A stretch of 27,616 bases of DNA, from IMG/VR virus record IMGVR_UViG_3300025759_000543, positions 1 to 27,616 of that record; one strand, 5' to 3'. Below the pieces are notes generated by a model that worked only from the letters and a program-made list of their open reading frames with translations, made no database searches and was not told where the DNA came from. The stretch's first letter is position 1, and each line of letters opens with the position of its first letter. A program made the translations under genes and the position numbers. The stretch comes from a virus. Below are positions 18,389-25,204 of this stretch, one piece after another.

Positions 18389-18877
18389 ATGGCGTATTCT
18401 GGTCGTTATAAAGTTAAGCATCGTTCGAAATATAAAGGTGATCCTGATAATGTAGTTTTTAGGTCTATGTGGGAAAGACAATGTTTTAAATGGTGTGATG
18501 ATAATCCAAAAATAAAACATTGGTCAAGTGAGGAAACTGTTATTCCATATTTCTATGAAGTGGATAAACGCTACCATAGATATTTTATGGATCTTAAAAT
18601 TGCTTTTAAAGATGGCAAGACTATTTTAGTTGAAATCAAACCAGACAAAGAAACAAAGCCTCCATCATTCAATGGACGTAAAACAAAACGATATATTAAT
18701 GAAGGATTGACATACGTAAAGAATATGAATAAATGGTCTGCTGCTCAAAAATACGCTCTAGACAATGGTTATGAGTTTCAGATATGGACCGAGAACACCC
18801 TAAAAACAATGGGCATATTACCAAACCCAAAGAAAACAATTAAGCCATTGAAACCTATGAGAAAGAAGAATAAATAG
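18389..18877 (+). CDS. 4: Head completion protein gp4 (PD-(D/E)XK nuclease fold)
   Basis: 162 aa (T4 gp4: 150). RSMWERQCFKWCDDNPKIKH near residues 25-44, a core FMD68LKI, then VE82IK84P, fit the PD-(D/E)XK nuclease layout (E29, D68, E82, K84) shared with TnsA-like endonucleases and T4 gp4/gp50. In T4 gp4 is needed to finish the DNA-filled head before the neck is attached. The C-terminus is strongly basic. GGAAAG ahead of the ATG. First gene of the rightward late block, 4 bases before the next gene. Confidence 0.85.
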   Translation: MAYSGRYKVKHRSKYKGDPDNVVFRSMWERQCFKWCDDNPKIKHWSSEETVIPYFYEVDKRYHRYFMDLKIAFKDGKTILVEIKPDKETKPPSFNGRKTKRYINEGLTYVKNMNKWSAAQKYALDNGYEFQIWTENTLKTMGILPNPKKTIKPLKPMRKKNK

Positions 18878-18881
18878 ATTT

Positions 18882-19466
18882 ATGTCAAATTTATTTCAAA
18901 AACTAGAATTAGAAGCATTTAGAAAAGGAATCACTCCCAGAACACAAGAGTCTCGGGATTGGTTTCGACGTAAAGCCAGCACTCTTGGCAATATCAATAG
19001 AAATGCGCTGATGAAAGAAGAGCCTATTCAATTAAAGAATAGGCAAGTAATTGGATCAATGTATATGTTCTTCTATGACCCAAAGCATAAAGAAACATTA
19101 TCTTATTATGATAGCTTTCCATTAGTGATTGTATTAGATAAAGCTGAAGGTGGATTTTTGGGAATGAATTTACATTATCTGCCACCAATCTTAAGAGCAA
19201 AATTTTTGGATGCTCTTATTGATACAGCTAATAATAAATTATACACTGATGATACTAGATTTATGGTAAGTTACAGAATGATGAAAGCGGCGGCAAAATT
19301 TAAATATTATAAACCGTGTGTTAAACATTATTTGACTTCTCATATTAGAAGTCGCCTTGCACTTGTTCCAGCACCTGAATGGGAAATTGCTACGTTCTTA
19401 CCAACAGCAGATTTCCAAAAAGGGTCTAGGAGTGAAGTGTATAGAGATTCCAGAAAGGCAATTTAA
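18882..19466 (+). CDS. Conserved T4-like phage protein, possibly DNA end protector gp2
   Basis: 194 aa. Basic N-terminus (AFRKGITPRTQESRDWFRRK), then a central segment GSMYMFFYDPKHKETLSYYD followed by FPLVIVLDKAEGGFLGMNLH and YLPP, which looks like a small beta-barrel. The C-terminal half (PCVKHYLTSHIRSRL, EWEIATFLPT) is basic and aromatic. I believe this motif set is common in T4-like phages but cannot assign it securely. In T4, gene 2 (DNA end protector) sits next to gene 4, so gp2 is a positional guess; T4 gp2 is longer (274 aa). Its stop overlaps the next start. Confidence 0.5.
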   Translation: MSNLFQKLELEAFRKGITPRTQESRDWFRRKASTLGNINRNALMKEEPIQLKNRQVIGSMYMFFYDPKHKETLSYYDSFPLVIVLDKAEGGFLGMNLHYLPPILRAKFLDALIDTANNKLYTDDTRFMVSYRMMKAAAKFKYYKPCVKHYLTSHIRSRLALVPAPEWEIATFLPTADFQKGSRSEVYRDSRKAI

Positions 19467-20044
19467 TGGCTTTTTCTATCGATCAGCTTAAGTCTAAAAT
19501 ATCGCAAAAAGGTGGCATAGCTTTAGCTGACCTTTTCGAAGTTAAGCTTCCCGCAATTCCAGGGTTTGATGGAATTGACGAATTAAATGTATTATGTAAA
19601 GACGTCAACATTCCTGGAAGACAAATCACATCAAATGATAGATTAATTGGAATGCACTTAGAAAAAGTGGCATATGGATATGCTGTGGCCGATGTTTCTG
19701 CTACCTTCTTATGTTTGAATGACTTTTATGTTAGAAAATATTTCGAAGCATGGCAGGCTTTAGCAGTAAATCCAGAAACTTTTGAACTAGGATATTCTCA
19801 TGGACCAAATGGATATGCAAAAGATGTATCCATTTATCAATTATCGAAAAATAGCGAAATGACTGAAGAAAACAACATGGGGTTTTTACAACCTGATGCG
19901 GATTCTAAAAAAGTCTATGGAGTTAAATTAGAATATGCTTATCCAACAACTTTAAACGGGATTGGGTACGCTAATGAAAACCAAAATATTGTTGAAATAA
20001 ATGTACAGTTATCTTATAGAAACTGGAAACCCATTGAATTATAA
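19466..20044 (+). CDS. gp19-fold tail tube-like protein
   Basis: 192 aa. LADLFEVKLPAIPGFDGIDE, VLCKDVNIPGRQI, FYVRKYFEAWQ and YGVKLEYAYPTTLNGIGY are hallmarks of the T4 gp19 tail-tube family (T4 gp19: 163 aa). Tube subunits stack as hexameric rings inside the sheath. The main gp19 gene of T4-like phages usually lies beside gp18 with the head genes, so a copy beside the chaperone and tape measure could instead be the tube initiator (the gp54 role) or a specialised ring. No separate gp54 is seen in the window. Overlaps the upstream gene by one base. Confidence 0.7.
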   Translation: MAFSIDQLKSKISQKGGIALADLFEVKLPAIPGFDGIDELNVLCKDVNIPGRQITSNDRLIGMHLEKVAYGYAVADVSATFLCLNDFYVRKYFEAWQALAVNPETFELGYSHGPNGYAKDVSIYQLSKNSEMTEENNMGFLQPDADSKKVYGVKLEYAYPTTLNGIGYANENQNIVEINVQLSYRNWKPIEL

Positions 20045-20057
20045 AGGATGAATTGAA

Positions 20058-20768
20058 ATGGCATTACCTAAATTAAATGCATTACCAAAGTATACTGTAA
20101 ATCTACCATCGAGAAATATGCCGGTAAGATACCGGCCATTTTTAGTCAAAGAACAAAAACTACTTTTAATGGCAATGGAAAGTCAAGATTCCCGGCAGGT
20201 AGTAGAAGCAGTTAGTGATATTATTACAGCATGTGTTGATAGTGAAGTAAAAACACATCACATGACAATGTATGATATTGAATTTTTATTTGCAAAGATT
20301 AGATCTAAATCTGTTGGAGAAAATATTCAATTAAAAGCAGCATGTTTAGACGAAAATTGCAACCACCAATCAGACGTTGAAGTAAACATTGATGAAGCAA
20401 AAGTAAGTGAAGTGGAAGAAACTTATTCTATTATTCAATTGACAGAAGAAATAAGTTTGAAAGTTAGCCATCCATCATATGAAAGAATTTTACAAGTACA
20501 GAATTCTGGATCTCAAACTGAAACTATTATGGAATTAATTATGGCATCAATTGACACTGTTCTTACAGCTGAAGAGCAGATCACATTTAAAGACCACACA
20601 CACGAAGAAAAAATTGAATTTGTTGATAGTCTTACTACAGATCAACTTGGATCAATTATTTCTTTCCTTGAAACCATGCCAGCTCTTACAACTGATATTC
20701 ATTGGAATTGTGAAGCATGCGGTAAAGAAAATACACGAACACTAAGAGGACTGAATGATTTTTTTTAA
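20058..20768 (+). CDS. 26: gp26-type baseplate hub / tail assembly chaperone
   Basis: 236 aa, 0-frame product. PSRNMPVRYRPFLVKEQKLL near residues 17-36, then ITACVDS and YDIEFLFAKIRSKSVGE, match the T4 baseplate protein family (gp26; T4 208 aa). Two Cys pairs, C96-x4-C101 and C218-x2-C221 (NCEACGKEN), could bind one zinc. It sits between a tube-fold gene and the tape measure, where lambda-type phages encode the tail assembly chaperone gpG. It ends in Asn-Asp-Phe-Phe-stop on a run of eight T. Ribosome site AAAGGATG. Confidence 0.82.
   Translation: MALPKLNALPKYTVNLPSRNMPVRYRPFLVKEQKLLLMAMESQDSRQVVEAVSDIITACVDSEVKTHHMTMYDIEFLFAKIRSKSVGENIQLKAACLDENCNHQSDVEVNIDEAKVSEVEETYSIIQLTEEISLKVSHPSYERILQVQNSGSQTETIMELIMASIDTVLTAEEQITFKDHTHEEKIEFVDSLTTDQLGSIISFLETMPALTTDIHWNCEACGKENTRTLRGLNDFF
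20744..20750 (+). promoter_or_regulatory. Internal SD-like element before slippery site
   Basis: AAGAGGA within the gp26 coding region ends 8 bases before the slippery run. Internal Shine-Dalgarno-like sequences about 10 bases upstream stimulate -1 shifting in bacterial dnaX. There is no suitable start codon in the -1 frame for it to serve. Confidence 0.5.
20759..20765 (+). promoter_or_regulatory. Slippery heptamer T_TTT_TTT for -1 frameshift
   Basis: In the gp26 frame the sequence reads GAT TTT TTT TAA, so the heptamer fits X_XXY_YYZ exactly and the next codon is the stop. Slipping back one base continues TTA ATA AGC through an open frame of 65 codons. A 4-bp CCTT/AAGG pairing downstream is too weak to count as a stimulatory hairpin. 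Confidence 0.75.
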
Positions 20769-20962
20769 TAAGCCTTTCTCATGATACACTTGAAAATTAT
20801 TATAAGGTAAATTATCAACTAATTCAAAACCACCACTATTCGTTAAAAGAAGTAGAAGATATGATGCCATGGGAGAGGGAAATTTATTTGATTATGTTAA
20901 CTGAAGACCTAAAAGGGCAGAGAGACGAAATGGATCGTCAAAAATTAATGTCAGGAAGATAA
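20765..20962 (+). CDS. -1 frame extension of gp26 (GT-like frameshift product)
   Basis: 65 codons open in the -1 frame from the slippery site to TAA at 20960. The frame has no ATG, GTG or TTG until 20861, while the protein-like sequence begins at once: SHDTLENYYKVNYQLIQNHH, then YSLKEVEDMMPWEREIY, LIMLTEDLKGQRDE. Such HHYSLxE...MPWEREIY tails resemble the C-terminal part of tail assembly chaperone frameshift products. Expected fusion is join(20058..20765,20765..20962), 301 aa. It ends one base before the tape measure start, which it must engage if it acts like lambda gpGT. In T4 the equivalent may be gp51, but I cannot show that. Initiation at ATG 20861 would give only 33 aa. Confidence 0.72.
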   Translation, partial: LISLSHDTLENYYKVNYQLIQNHHYSLKEVEDMMPWEREIYLIMLTEDLKGQRDEMDRQKLMSGR

Positions 20963-20963
20963 T

Positions 20964-23153
20964 ATGTCAAGTTTACAAGAGATAAGCCAAAAACTGGGTC
21001 CAACTAGTGATTCGCTTTATTCTTCAACAACAAGAATTGAAGCAAAAATATCGGCGTACTTTGACTATGTCAAAGATAAAGATGATCGAGCTTTATCTCA
21101 ATTAGAAGCACAAAGAGAATCATCTCGTGGAACTCGTGGAATTGCTGGAAGAGGCACAACTGCTCCAGCTCCTGGTGGTATTGGTGCTGGTGGTATCTTA
21201 GGCGGACTTGGCGGGGGATTTGCAGCTCTAGGAGCTGGAATGATGAACTCTGCTAAAGGTATAGTAGCAATGGGACTTGCAATCCCTGCTTTCTTTGGTG
21301 GGCTACTCGCCGGTAGTGCCGGACTTGATTGGTTGCAACAAACAAAGGGAATGGATTATGAAGGTCTGAAAAAAGCAGCTATGGGCTTTTCAGACATTAT
21401 TACAAGCATGGATCCAGAATCATTTGTTGTTCTTGGTGGAATTATGGCAGTCAGCGCTGTTGGTGGTACAAGAGCCGCTAAAGGGTTAGGCTCTATGGGC
21501 TTTGGTATTAGCGCATTCTTTGCTGGACTATTAGCCGGTGACGCTCTATTCAAAGGAGTCACTGCTCTTGCAGGTGAGAATGCAGTTAATTTTGCTGGAC
21601 TAAAAGCAGTAGCTGTTGGTTTCTCGGATATGATCTTATCAATTGATGAGAAATCGCTCACGGTTCTAGCTGGACTTTTAGGTGCTGCAGCTATTGTTGG
21701 GCTTGCTGGTGGAAGTACTGAAGTTCCAAAAGCGATGGGGTTGATGGGTATTGGTATCACAGCGTTTTTAGCTGGTCTATTACTTGGCGATACATTTTTA
21801 GCTGGAGCTTCAGCTCTAGGAGCTGACTTAAACTTTGCGCATTTAAAGACAGCCTTAGTAGGATTTTCGGATTCTATTACTGGATTGACTGAAGATGGAG
21901 TTATCGCTTTAGGCGCAATCATGGGAATAAGTGGTCTAGCTGCAAAATTCAATCTTTCTGGGGCGAAGACTGCCGCATTCATGACTTCACTTGGCGCAGG
22001 TATCTCTGGATTTTTGGGTGGCCTCATATTAGGTGATGTTGCGATAAGTTGGTTGAATAAATTAAAAGCTTCAGATAGTCCAGGTATTGTTTCAGCATTT
22101 GGAATATTTAATAATTCAGTTGAAACATTAAATGAAAAATCGCTAAAAGCCTTTGGCTTAATACTTGCCACGGCAACTGGGCTTGGAGTTTTAAGTACTG
22201 CAGTTCCAGGTTCTGCACTAGTGGCAGCTGGTGGAATTGGTGCAATTATGACAGCACTTGGTGTTGGCATCTCTGGATTTTTAGCCGGTATCGTATTAGG
22301 AGATGCTGCACTGAGTTGGTTGGGTAAATTGAAAGCTTCAGATAGTCAAGGTATGTCTGGAGCATTTAAAGTATTCAATGATTCAATTAATGCTATTGAT
22401 GAATCAGCTATGTCAAAAATGGAAAAAATCAGTAATTTGAAAATTGGAGGCGAACTTAAAAACTTATCTTTAGCAATGATTGGCTTCTTTACAGCTGAAG
22501 GTATGAACGAAGCTGCATCACTCTATAGTAAAGTAAAAGATTTTATTACAAATGGAATTAATTTTATTTTTGGTACGAATCTTGGTGAAGGTAAAAAGAG
22601 TGCAATAGAGACAATGTTAGATGGATTGGCTCCTTTGATGACTATAGATCAAAAGATCTTTGAAAAAATAAACATGTTTAGTGCTGCTTTAGATAGTTTT
22701 TATAAATCATTTAATAAAATAGCGAGTGCAAATATTGGAGAAGGTCTAAGTAAAAACATATCAAAAATAATGCAAGACCTTTCAACAGTATTAGACTTTA
22801 TGCCAGATCCTTCAGATCCAAAAAAAGGAAATATATTAACAGGTGGAACTTTGAGCCACAAATGGCTAGGCAAAAAGTATTATTTTGGTGGGGGTTTAAA
22901 TAATCTTACTGATGAGAACCTAGAACAATTAGAAACTGGTGTTGGGAAAATGTATAAGGCCCTAGGAATTGATCTACAAAACCCAGGGCCTAGAACTACT
23001 TCAGAAGCATTACAACCACTTAATACTAATATGCAAGAACTAACTAGAAGTATTAATAATTTAGTTAACCAAAATACCGTAACTACTGTTAATCAACAAT
23101 TGAAATATACTCCAACTCCTGCACCTTTTGATATTAATGCTACTGTTCAGTAG
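20964..23153 (+). CDS. 29: Tail tape measure protein (gp29-like)
   Basis: 729 aa (T4 gp29: 590). N-terminal ~60 residues are polar and helical, then a Gly/Ala-rich hydrophobic region with five degenerate ~75-88-residue repeats (residues ~104-510), followed by an amphipathic helical part and a C-terminus rich in Asn, Thr and Pro. Length, hydrophobic repeats and position directly after the frameshifting chaperone mark it as the tape measure, which fills the tail tube lumen and sets tail length. I see no peptidase or lysozyme motif. AGGAAGAT precedes the ATG. By-eye similarity to T4 gp29 itself is not visible. Confidence 0.78.
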   Translation: MSSLQEISQKLGPTSDSLYSSTTRIEAKISAYFDYVKDKDDRALSQLEAQRESSRGTRGIAGRGTTAPAPGGIGAGGILGGLGGGFAALGAGMMNSAKGIVAMGLAIPAFFGGLLAGSAGLDWLQQTKGMDYEGLKKAAMGFSDIITSMDPESFVVLGGIMAVSAVGGTRAAKGLGSMGFGISAFFAGLLAGDALFKGVTALAGENAVNFAGLKAVAVGFSDMILSIDEKSLTVLAGLLGAAAIVGLAGGSTEVPKAMGLMGIGITAFLAGLLLGDTFLAGASALGADLNFAHLKTALVGFSDSITGLTEDGVIALGAIMGISGLAAKFNLSGAKTAAFMTSLGAGISGFLGGLILGDVAISWLNKLKASDSPGIVSAFGIFNNSVETLNEKSLKAFGLILATATGLGVLSTAVPGSALVAAGGIGAIMTALGVGISGFLAGIVLGDAALSWLGKLKASDSQGMSGAFKVFNDSINAIDESAMSKMEKISNLKIGGELKNLSLAMIGFFTAEGMNEAASLYSKVKDFITNGINFIFGTNLGEGKKSAIETMLDGLAPLMTIDQKIFEKINMFSAALDSFYKSFNKIASANIGEGLSKNISKIMQDLSTVLDFMPDPSDPKKGNILTGGTLSHKWLGKKYYFGGGLNNLTDENLEQLETGVGKMYKALGIDLQNPGPRTTSEALQPLNTNMQELTRSINNLVNQNTVTTVNQQLKYTPTPAPFDINATVQ
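21273..22493 (+). repeat. Five internal repeats of the tape measure protein
   Basis: Units begin near residues 104, 179, 262, 344 and 432 with G(I/F)xISAFFAGLLxGDA-like hydrophobic segments, then a loop with (N)FxxLKxxxxGFSDxI and DExSLxxLxGI. The last two units share the loop KLKASDSxG and are closest to each other. The pattern suggests growth by duplication. Confidence 0.8.
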
Positions 23154-23156
23154 TAA

Positions 23157-24080
23157 TCAATCTTCCGCTGCCAGTTTAGCGAAATAGCTCATTGTATCAT
23201 CCTCATCATCCATTGAGGATTCAGCCGTTTTTATAGTAGGTTCAGGAGCTGCAGTCTGAGTTGGCGAGGGAGCTGATTGAAAGTCAGGAATCTCATCATC
23301 GAGATCCATTGACACTTCCTGCTTTACAGTACGTGGAGCTTGTTCACCTAATACTTGATACATCTTCGCTTTTAGCTCATCATAAGTTTTATAGTTCTTA
23401 GGATCAGTAAACTCTGAAATATCATATAGACTATCATAAATTGCTTCTAGACGAGATTCGTCACCATCGTAGAGAGGCTCTGGTGAACGGAACTCTGATT
23501 TGTCATAGTTACGGTAACCCTCAACGTTACGAATTTTTAGTACAAAATCCGCACCATCCCAAAAGTCAAATGGATTTACTGGCTTTTCATCTGGGAATTG
23601 AGGCTGCATTAGATCCATAATCTTATCAAAGATTTTCTTACCAAACTGGTACATAAAGACTTTACCTTCATTGGCAGGATTACCTGGATCTGAGACTACC
23701 AACGCATTAACAACATAATGTAGTCGACGCTTTTGCTTGCGTACAGTATCCTTATCATCTTCAATACCTGAATTCCATAGACGAGTATTCAATTCAGATA
23801 CAGGATCTTGTTGACCAATGGATGTTAGAGATTTTTCAATGTACCATTGACCTGTTGGCCCTTTAAATCCGTGGTCCCAATAGCGAACCCAAGGAATATC
23901 CTGGCCTTCTTTAGCGGGGAGGAATCGTAGGATAGCATAGCCATTGCCTGCTTTATCTACTGTAGGTTTCCACATACGGTCATCACCATATGATTTTTGT
24001 TCTCCACCACCAACAGACTGAGCTGCATTGATAAGTTTAGAAAAGTCTGTACGGTTACGTTTTAGATTTGCAAAAGACAT
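23157..24080 (-). CDS. 32: Single-stranded DNA-binding protein gp32
   Basis: 307 aa (T4 gp32: 301). N-terminal basic LKRNRTDFSKL resembles the LAST motif used for cooperative binding. The core has GYAILRFLPAKEGQ, WVRYWDHGFKGPTGQWYIEK, LVVSDPGNPANEGKVFMYQF and GADFVLKIRNVEGYRNYDKS, all matching the T4 OB-fold core. The tail is acidic (SSMDDEDDTMSYFAKLAAED) for partner binding. The zinc ligands of T4 gp32 (H64, C77, C87, C90) are not all present: the region aligned to the three Cys (KSLTSIGQQDPVSE) has none. Acts in replication, recombination and repair. Ends 3 bases from the convergent tape measure gene. Own promoter at 24117-24145. Confidence 0.95.
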   Translation of the reverse strand: MSFANLKRNRTDFSKLINAAQSVGGGEQKSYGDDRMWKPTVDKAGNGYAILRFLPAKEGQDIPWVRYWDHGFKGPTGQWYIEKSLTSIGQQDPVSELNTRLWNSGIEDDKDTVRKQKRRLHYVVNALVVSDPGNPANEGKVFMYQFGKKIFDKIMDLMQPQFPDEKPVNPFDFWDGADFVLKIRNVEGYRNYDKSEFRSPEPLYDGDESRLEAIYDSLYDISEFTDPKNYKTYDELKAKMYQVLGEQAPRTVKQEVSMDLDDEIPDFQSAPSPTQTAAPEPTIKTAESSMDDEDDTMSYFAKLAAED

Positions 24081-24116
24081 ATTTGTTTTCCTTATTTGCT
24101 GAAATATTACTGAAGT

Positions 24117-24145
24117 ATTCTACCATATTTTTTTAGATTGGTAAA
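24117..24145 (-). promoter_or_regulatory. gp32 promoter TTTACC-17-TAGAAT
   Basis: -35 TTTACC at 24140-24145, 17-base spacer, -10 TAGAAT at 24117-24122 preceded by TATGG. The -35 lies in the last codons of gp33. It is the same form as three other promoters on this strand, and would let gp32 be expressed apart from gp33. Confidence 0.65.
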
Positions 24146-24366
24146 CTGTTTTCTTGAGGCAAAAAATTTAATTTCATTGCTTCTGCCTCAAGTTTGTTTT
24201 TAATGACTGGAGAAATATATTTTTTTATATCCTCCATTTCAATATTGTGTTGATCGCACAAGTGTATAATAGCATCCATATACGAGGACTTGTGCGATTT
24301 TACGGTATCCACTACTAACTTAGTGAACTCACTTTTTGTTAGAAACTTTTTTTCTGCTGTTGACAT
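24133..24366 (-). CDS. 33: Late-transcription co-activator gp33
   Basis: 77 aa from the ATG at 24366, chosen because GAGGATC lies just before it and the family similarity begins after it; a longer frame to 24447 lies inside the upstream gene. SSYMDAIIHLCDQHNIEMED and LEAEAMKLNFLPQENSLPI match the short gp33 proteins of marine T4-like phages (T4 gp33: 112 aa). gp33 binds RNA polymerase and links it to the sliding clamp and gp55 at late promoters. It lies directly upstream of gp32 as in the T4 33-59-32 order, but without gene 59. Overlaps the upstream gene by 38 bases. Confidence 0.8.
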   Translation of the reverse strand: MSTAEKKFLTKSEFTKLVVDTVKSHKSSYMDAIIHLCDQHNIEMEDIKKYISPVIKNKLEAEAMKLNFLPQENSLPI

Positions 24367-24892
24367 GATCCTCAATGGCCATTTCATTAGTATATACATC
24401 TCCAATATCTGGATAATATACACCAGGTGTTCGTTTTGGCGTACCATCAGGATAGTATGCCATCGCTACTGATCTGTGTTGTATAGTATTTTGTTTTTGA
24501 GCGCCATATCGGTTATCACGATAGATGCCATCACCAAGGTAACGTTGCAAATTAAAGATGTAAGTTTCAGTTTCCCAATATAATTGACGGAGATTTTTAT
24601 CCTTACTTTCTTTTGCTTCTTTACCTAATCCTTTAATTAAATCTTTTTGCTCCTTAATCCATTCTTTCACTTTAGCTGGAGACAGCGAATGCTCAGCAGG
24701 AAGATCCCGAATAGACTCGTCAATAGAAAGATTTTTAGCTGGACCCCGAGCAGCACGAGCTTTCGCCAAGCGATCTACTATTGCTGCTTTTTGTTCTTCT
24801 GTCATTTGACGTTTCTTACGGGTCTTTTTAATTGGCTTTAGTTTTGAGTCTGCAGCCAATTGTTCTCTAATTTTTTGACGTTTTGTAGCCAT
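24329..24892 (-). CDS. Basic protein of unknown function upstream of gp33
   Basis: 187 aa. The first ~60 residues are highly basic (KLKPIKKTRKKRQM, VDRLAKARAARGPAK) and suggest nucleic-acid or polymerase contact. The middle (SPAKVKEWIKEQKDLIKGLG, then LRQLYWETETYIFNLQRYLG) is predicted helical. The end has a DGTPKRTPGVYYPDIGDVYT segment. T4 has dsbA, a small dsDNA-binding protein acting with late transcription, at this place, but DsbA is 89 aa and I see no similarity. Strong GGAGG site before the ATG and its own promoter at 24920-24948. Confidence 0.7.
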   Translation of the reverse strand: MATKRQKIREQLAADSKLKPIKKTRKKRQMTEEQKAAIVDRLAKARAARGPAKNLSIDESIRDLPAEHSLSPAKVKEWIKEQKDLIKGLGKEAKESKDKNLRQLYWETETYIFNLQRYLGDGIYRDNRYGAQKQNTIQHRSVAMAYYPDGTPKRTPGVYYPDIGDVYTNEMAIEDHVNSRKKVSNKK

Positions 24893-24919
24893 GATTCCTC
24901 CATCATCAAATTATAATAT

Positions 24920-24948
24920 ATTCTACCACATTTTTGCAGTAATGTACA
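24920..24948 (-). promoter_or_regulatory. Promoter TGTACA-17-TAGAAT
   Basis: -35 TGTACA at 24943-24948, 17-base spacer, -10 TAGAAT at 24920-24925 with TGTGG just before it. It is 28 bases upstream of the basic-protein start and would drive that gene and gp33. Confidence 0.65.
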
Positions 24949-24976
24949 CAAAAAAGTTTTCAATGGAATCAATTAG

Positions 24977-25177
24977 TTATTCATCAAGTGGAAGAAGTTC
25001 AATTTCGCCGTTTTCATCTTTCTTCCACTTGACCAATTTATTATCAACTAACCAGAGAATTGTAGTTTCAATAATCTTATCTTTTGATATGTTATTTACT
25101 GAGTAGCCAATCATAAAAGCACAAACACTGGCAGCAAAGAAAATTACCCATTGAATAATGATAGGATCTATGAACAT
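24977..25177 (-). CDS. Small membrane protein
   Basis: 66 aa. Residues ~5-27 (PIIIQWVIFFAASVCAFMIG) form one transmembrane helix; the remainder is a charged domain (SKDKIIETTILWLVDNKLVK, ending in an acidic ELLPLDE), probably cytoplasmic. GGAG precedes the ATG. A late-promoter box lies 20 bases upstream, so it may be a late function such as lysis or membrane modification, but it has no recognisable holin or spanin signature. Function unknown. Confidence 0.7.
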   Translation of the reverse strand: MFIDPIIIQWVIFFAASVCAFMIGYSVNNISKDKIIETTILWLVDNKLVKWKKDENGEIELLPLDE

Positions 25178-25196
25178 ACAATTCTCCGTTTCTTAT

Positions 25197-25204
25197 TATT
25201 TATA
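25197..25204 (-). promoter_or_regulatory. Late promoter box TATAAATA
   Basis: Exact late element immediately after the stop of the WYL_2-like gene and 20 bases before the small membrane-protein ATG. It is the only such box in the small-gene block. Confidence 0.6.

Noticed and set aside
18868-18875. AATAAATA on the plus strand at the end of gp4
   Set aside because: Only 7 bases before the next ATG, which leaves no room for transcription start and ribosome site; part of the gp4 C-terminal codons.
20773-20807. CCTT/AAGG pairing downstream of the slippery site as a stimulatory hairpin
   Set aside because: Only 4 base pairs closing a 27-base AT-rich loop, too weak to support; the frameshift case rests on the heptamer, the adjacent stop, the SD-like element and the -1 ORF.
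21356-22270. 304-codon open frame antisense to the tape measure gene
   Set aside because: It mirrors the Gly/Ala/Leu-rich repeats of the sense gene, has a Pro/Ala/Ile-rich product without domain features, and lacks a ribosome site. A composition shadow.
24367-24447. N-terminal extension of gp33 to an ATG at 24447
   Set aside because: Lies wholly inside the upstream gene, has no ribosome site, and the gp33 similarity starts after the ATG at 24366, which has GAGGATC before it.
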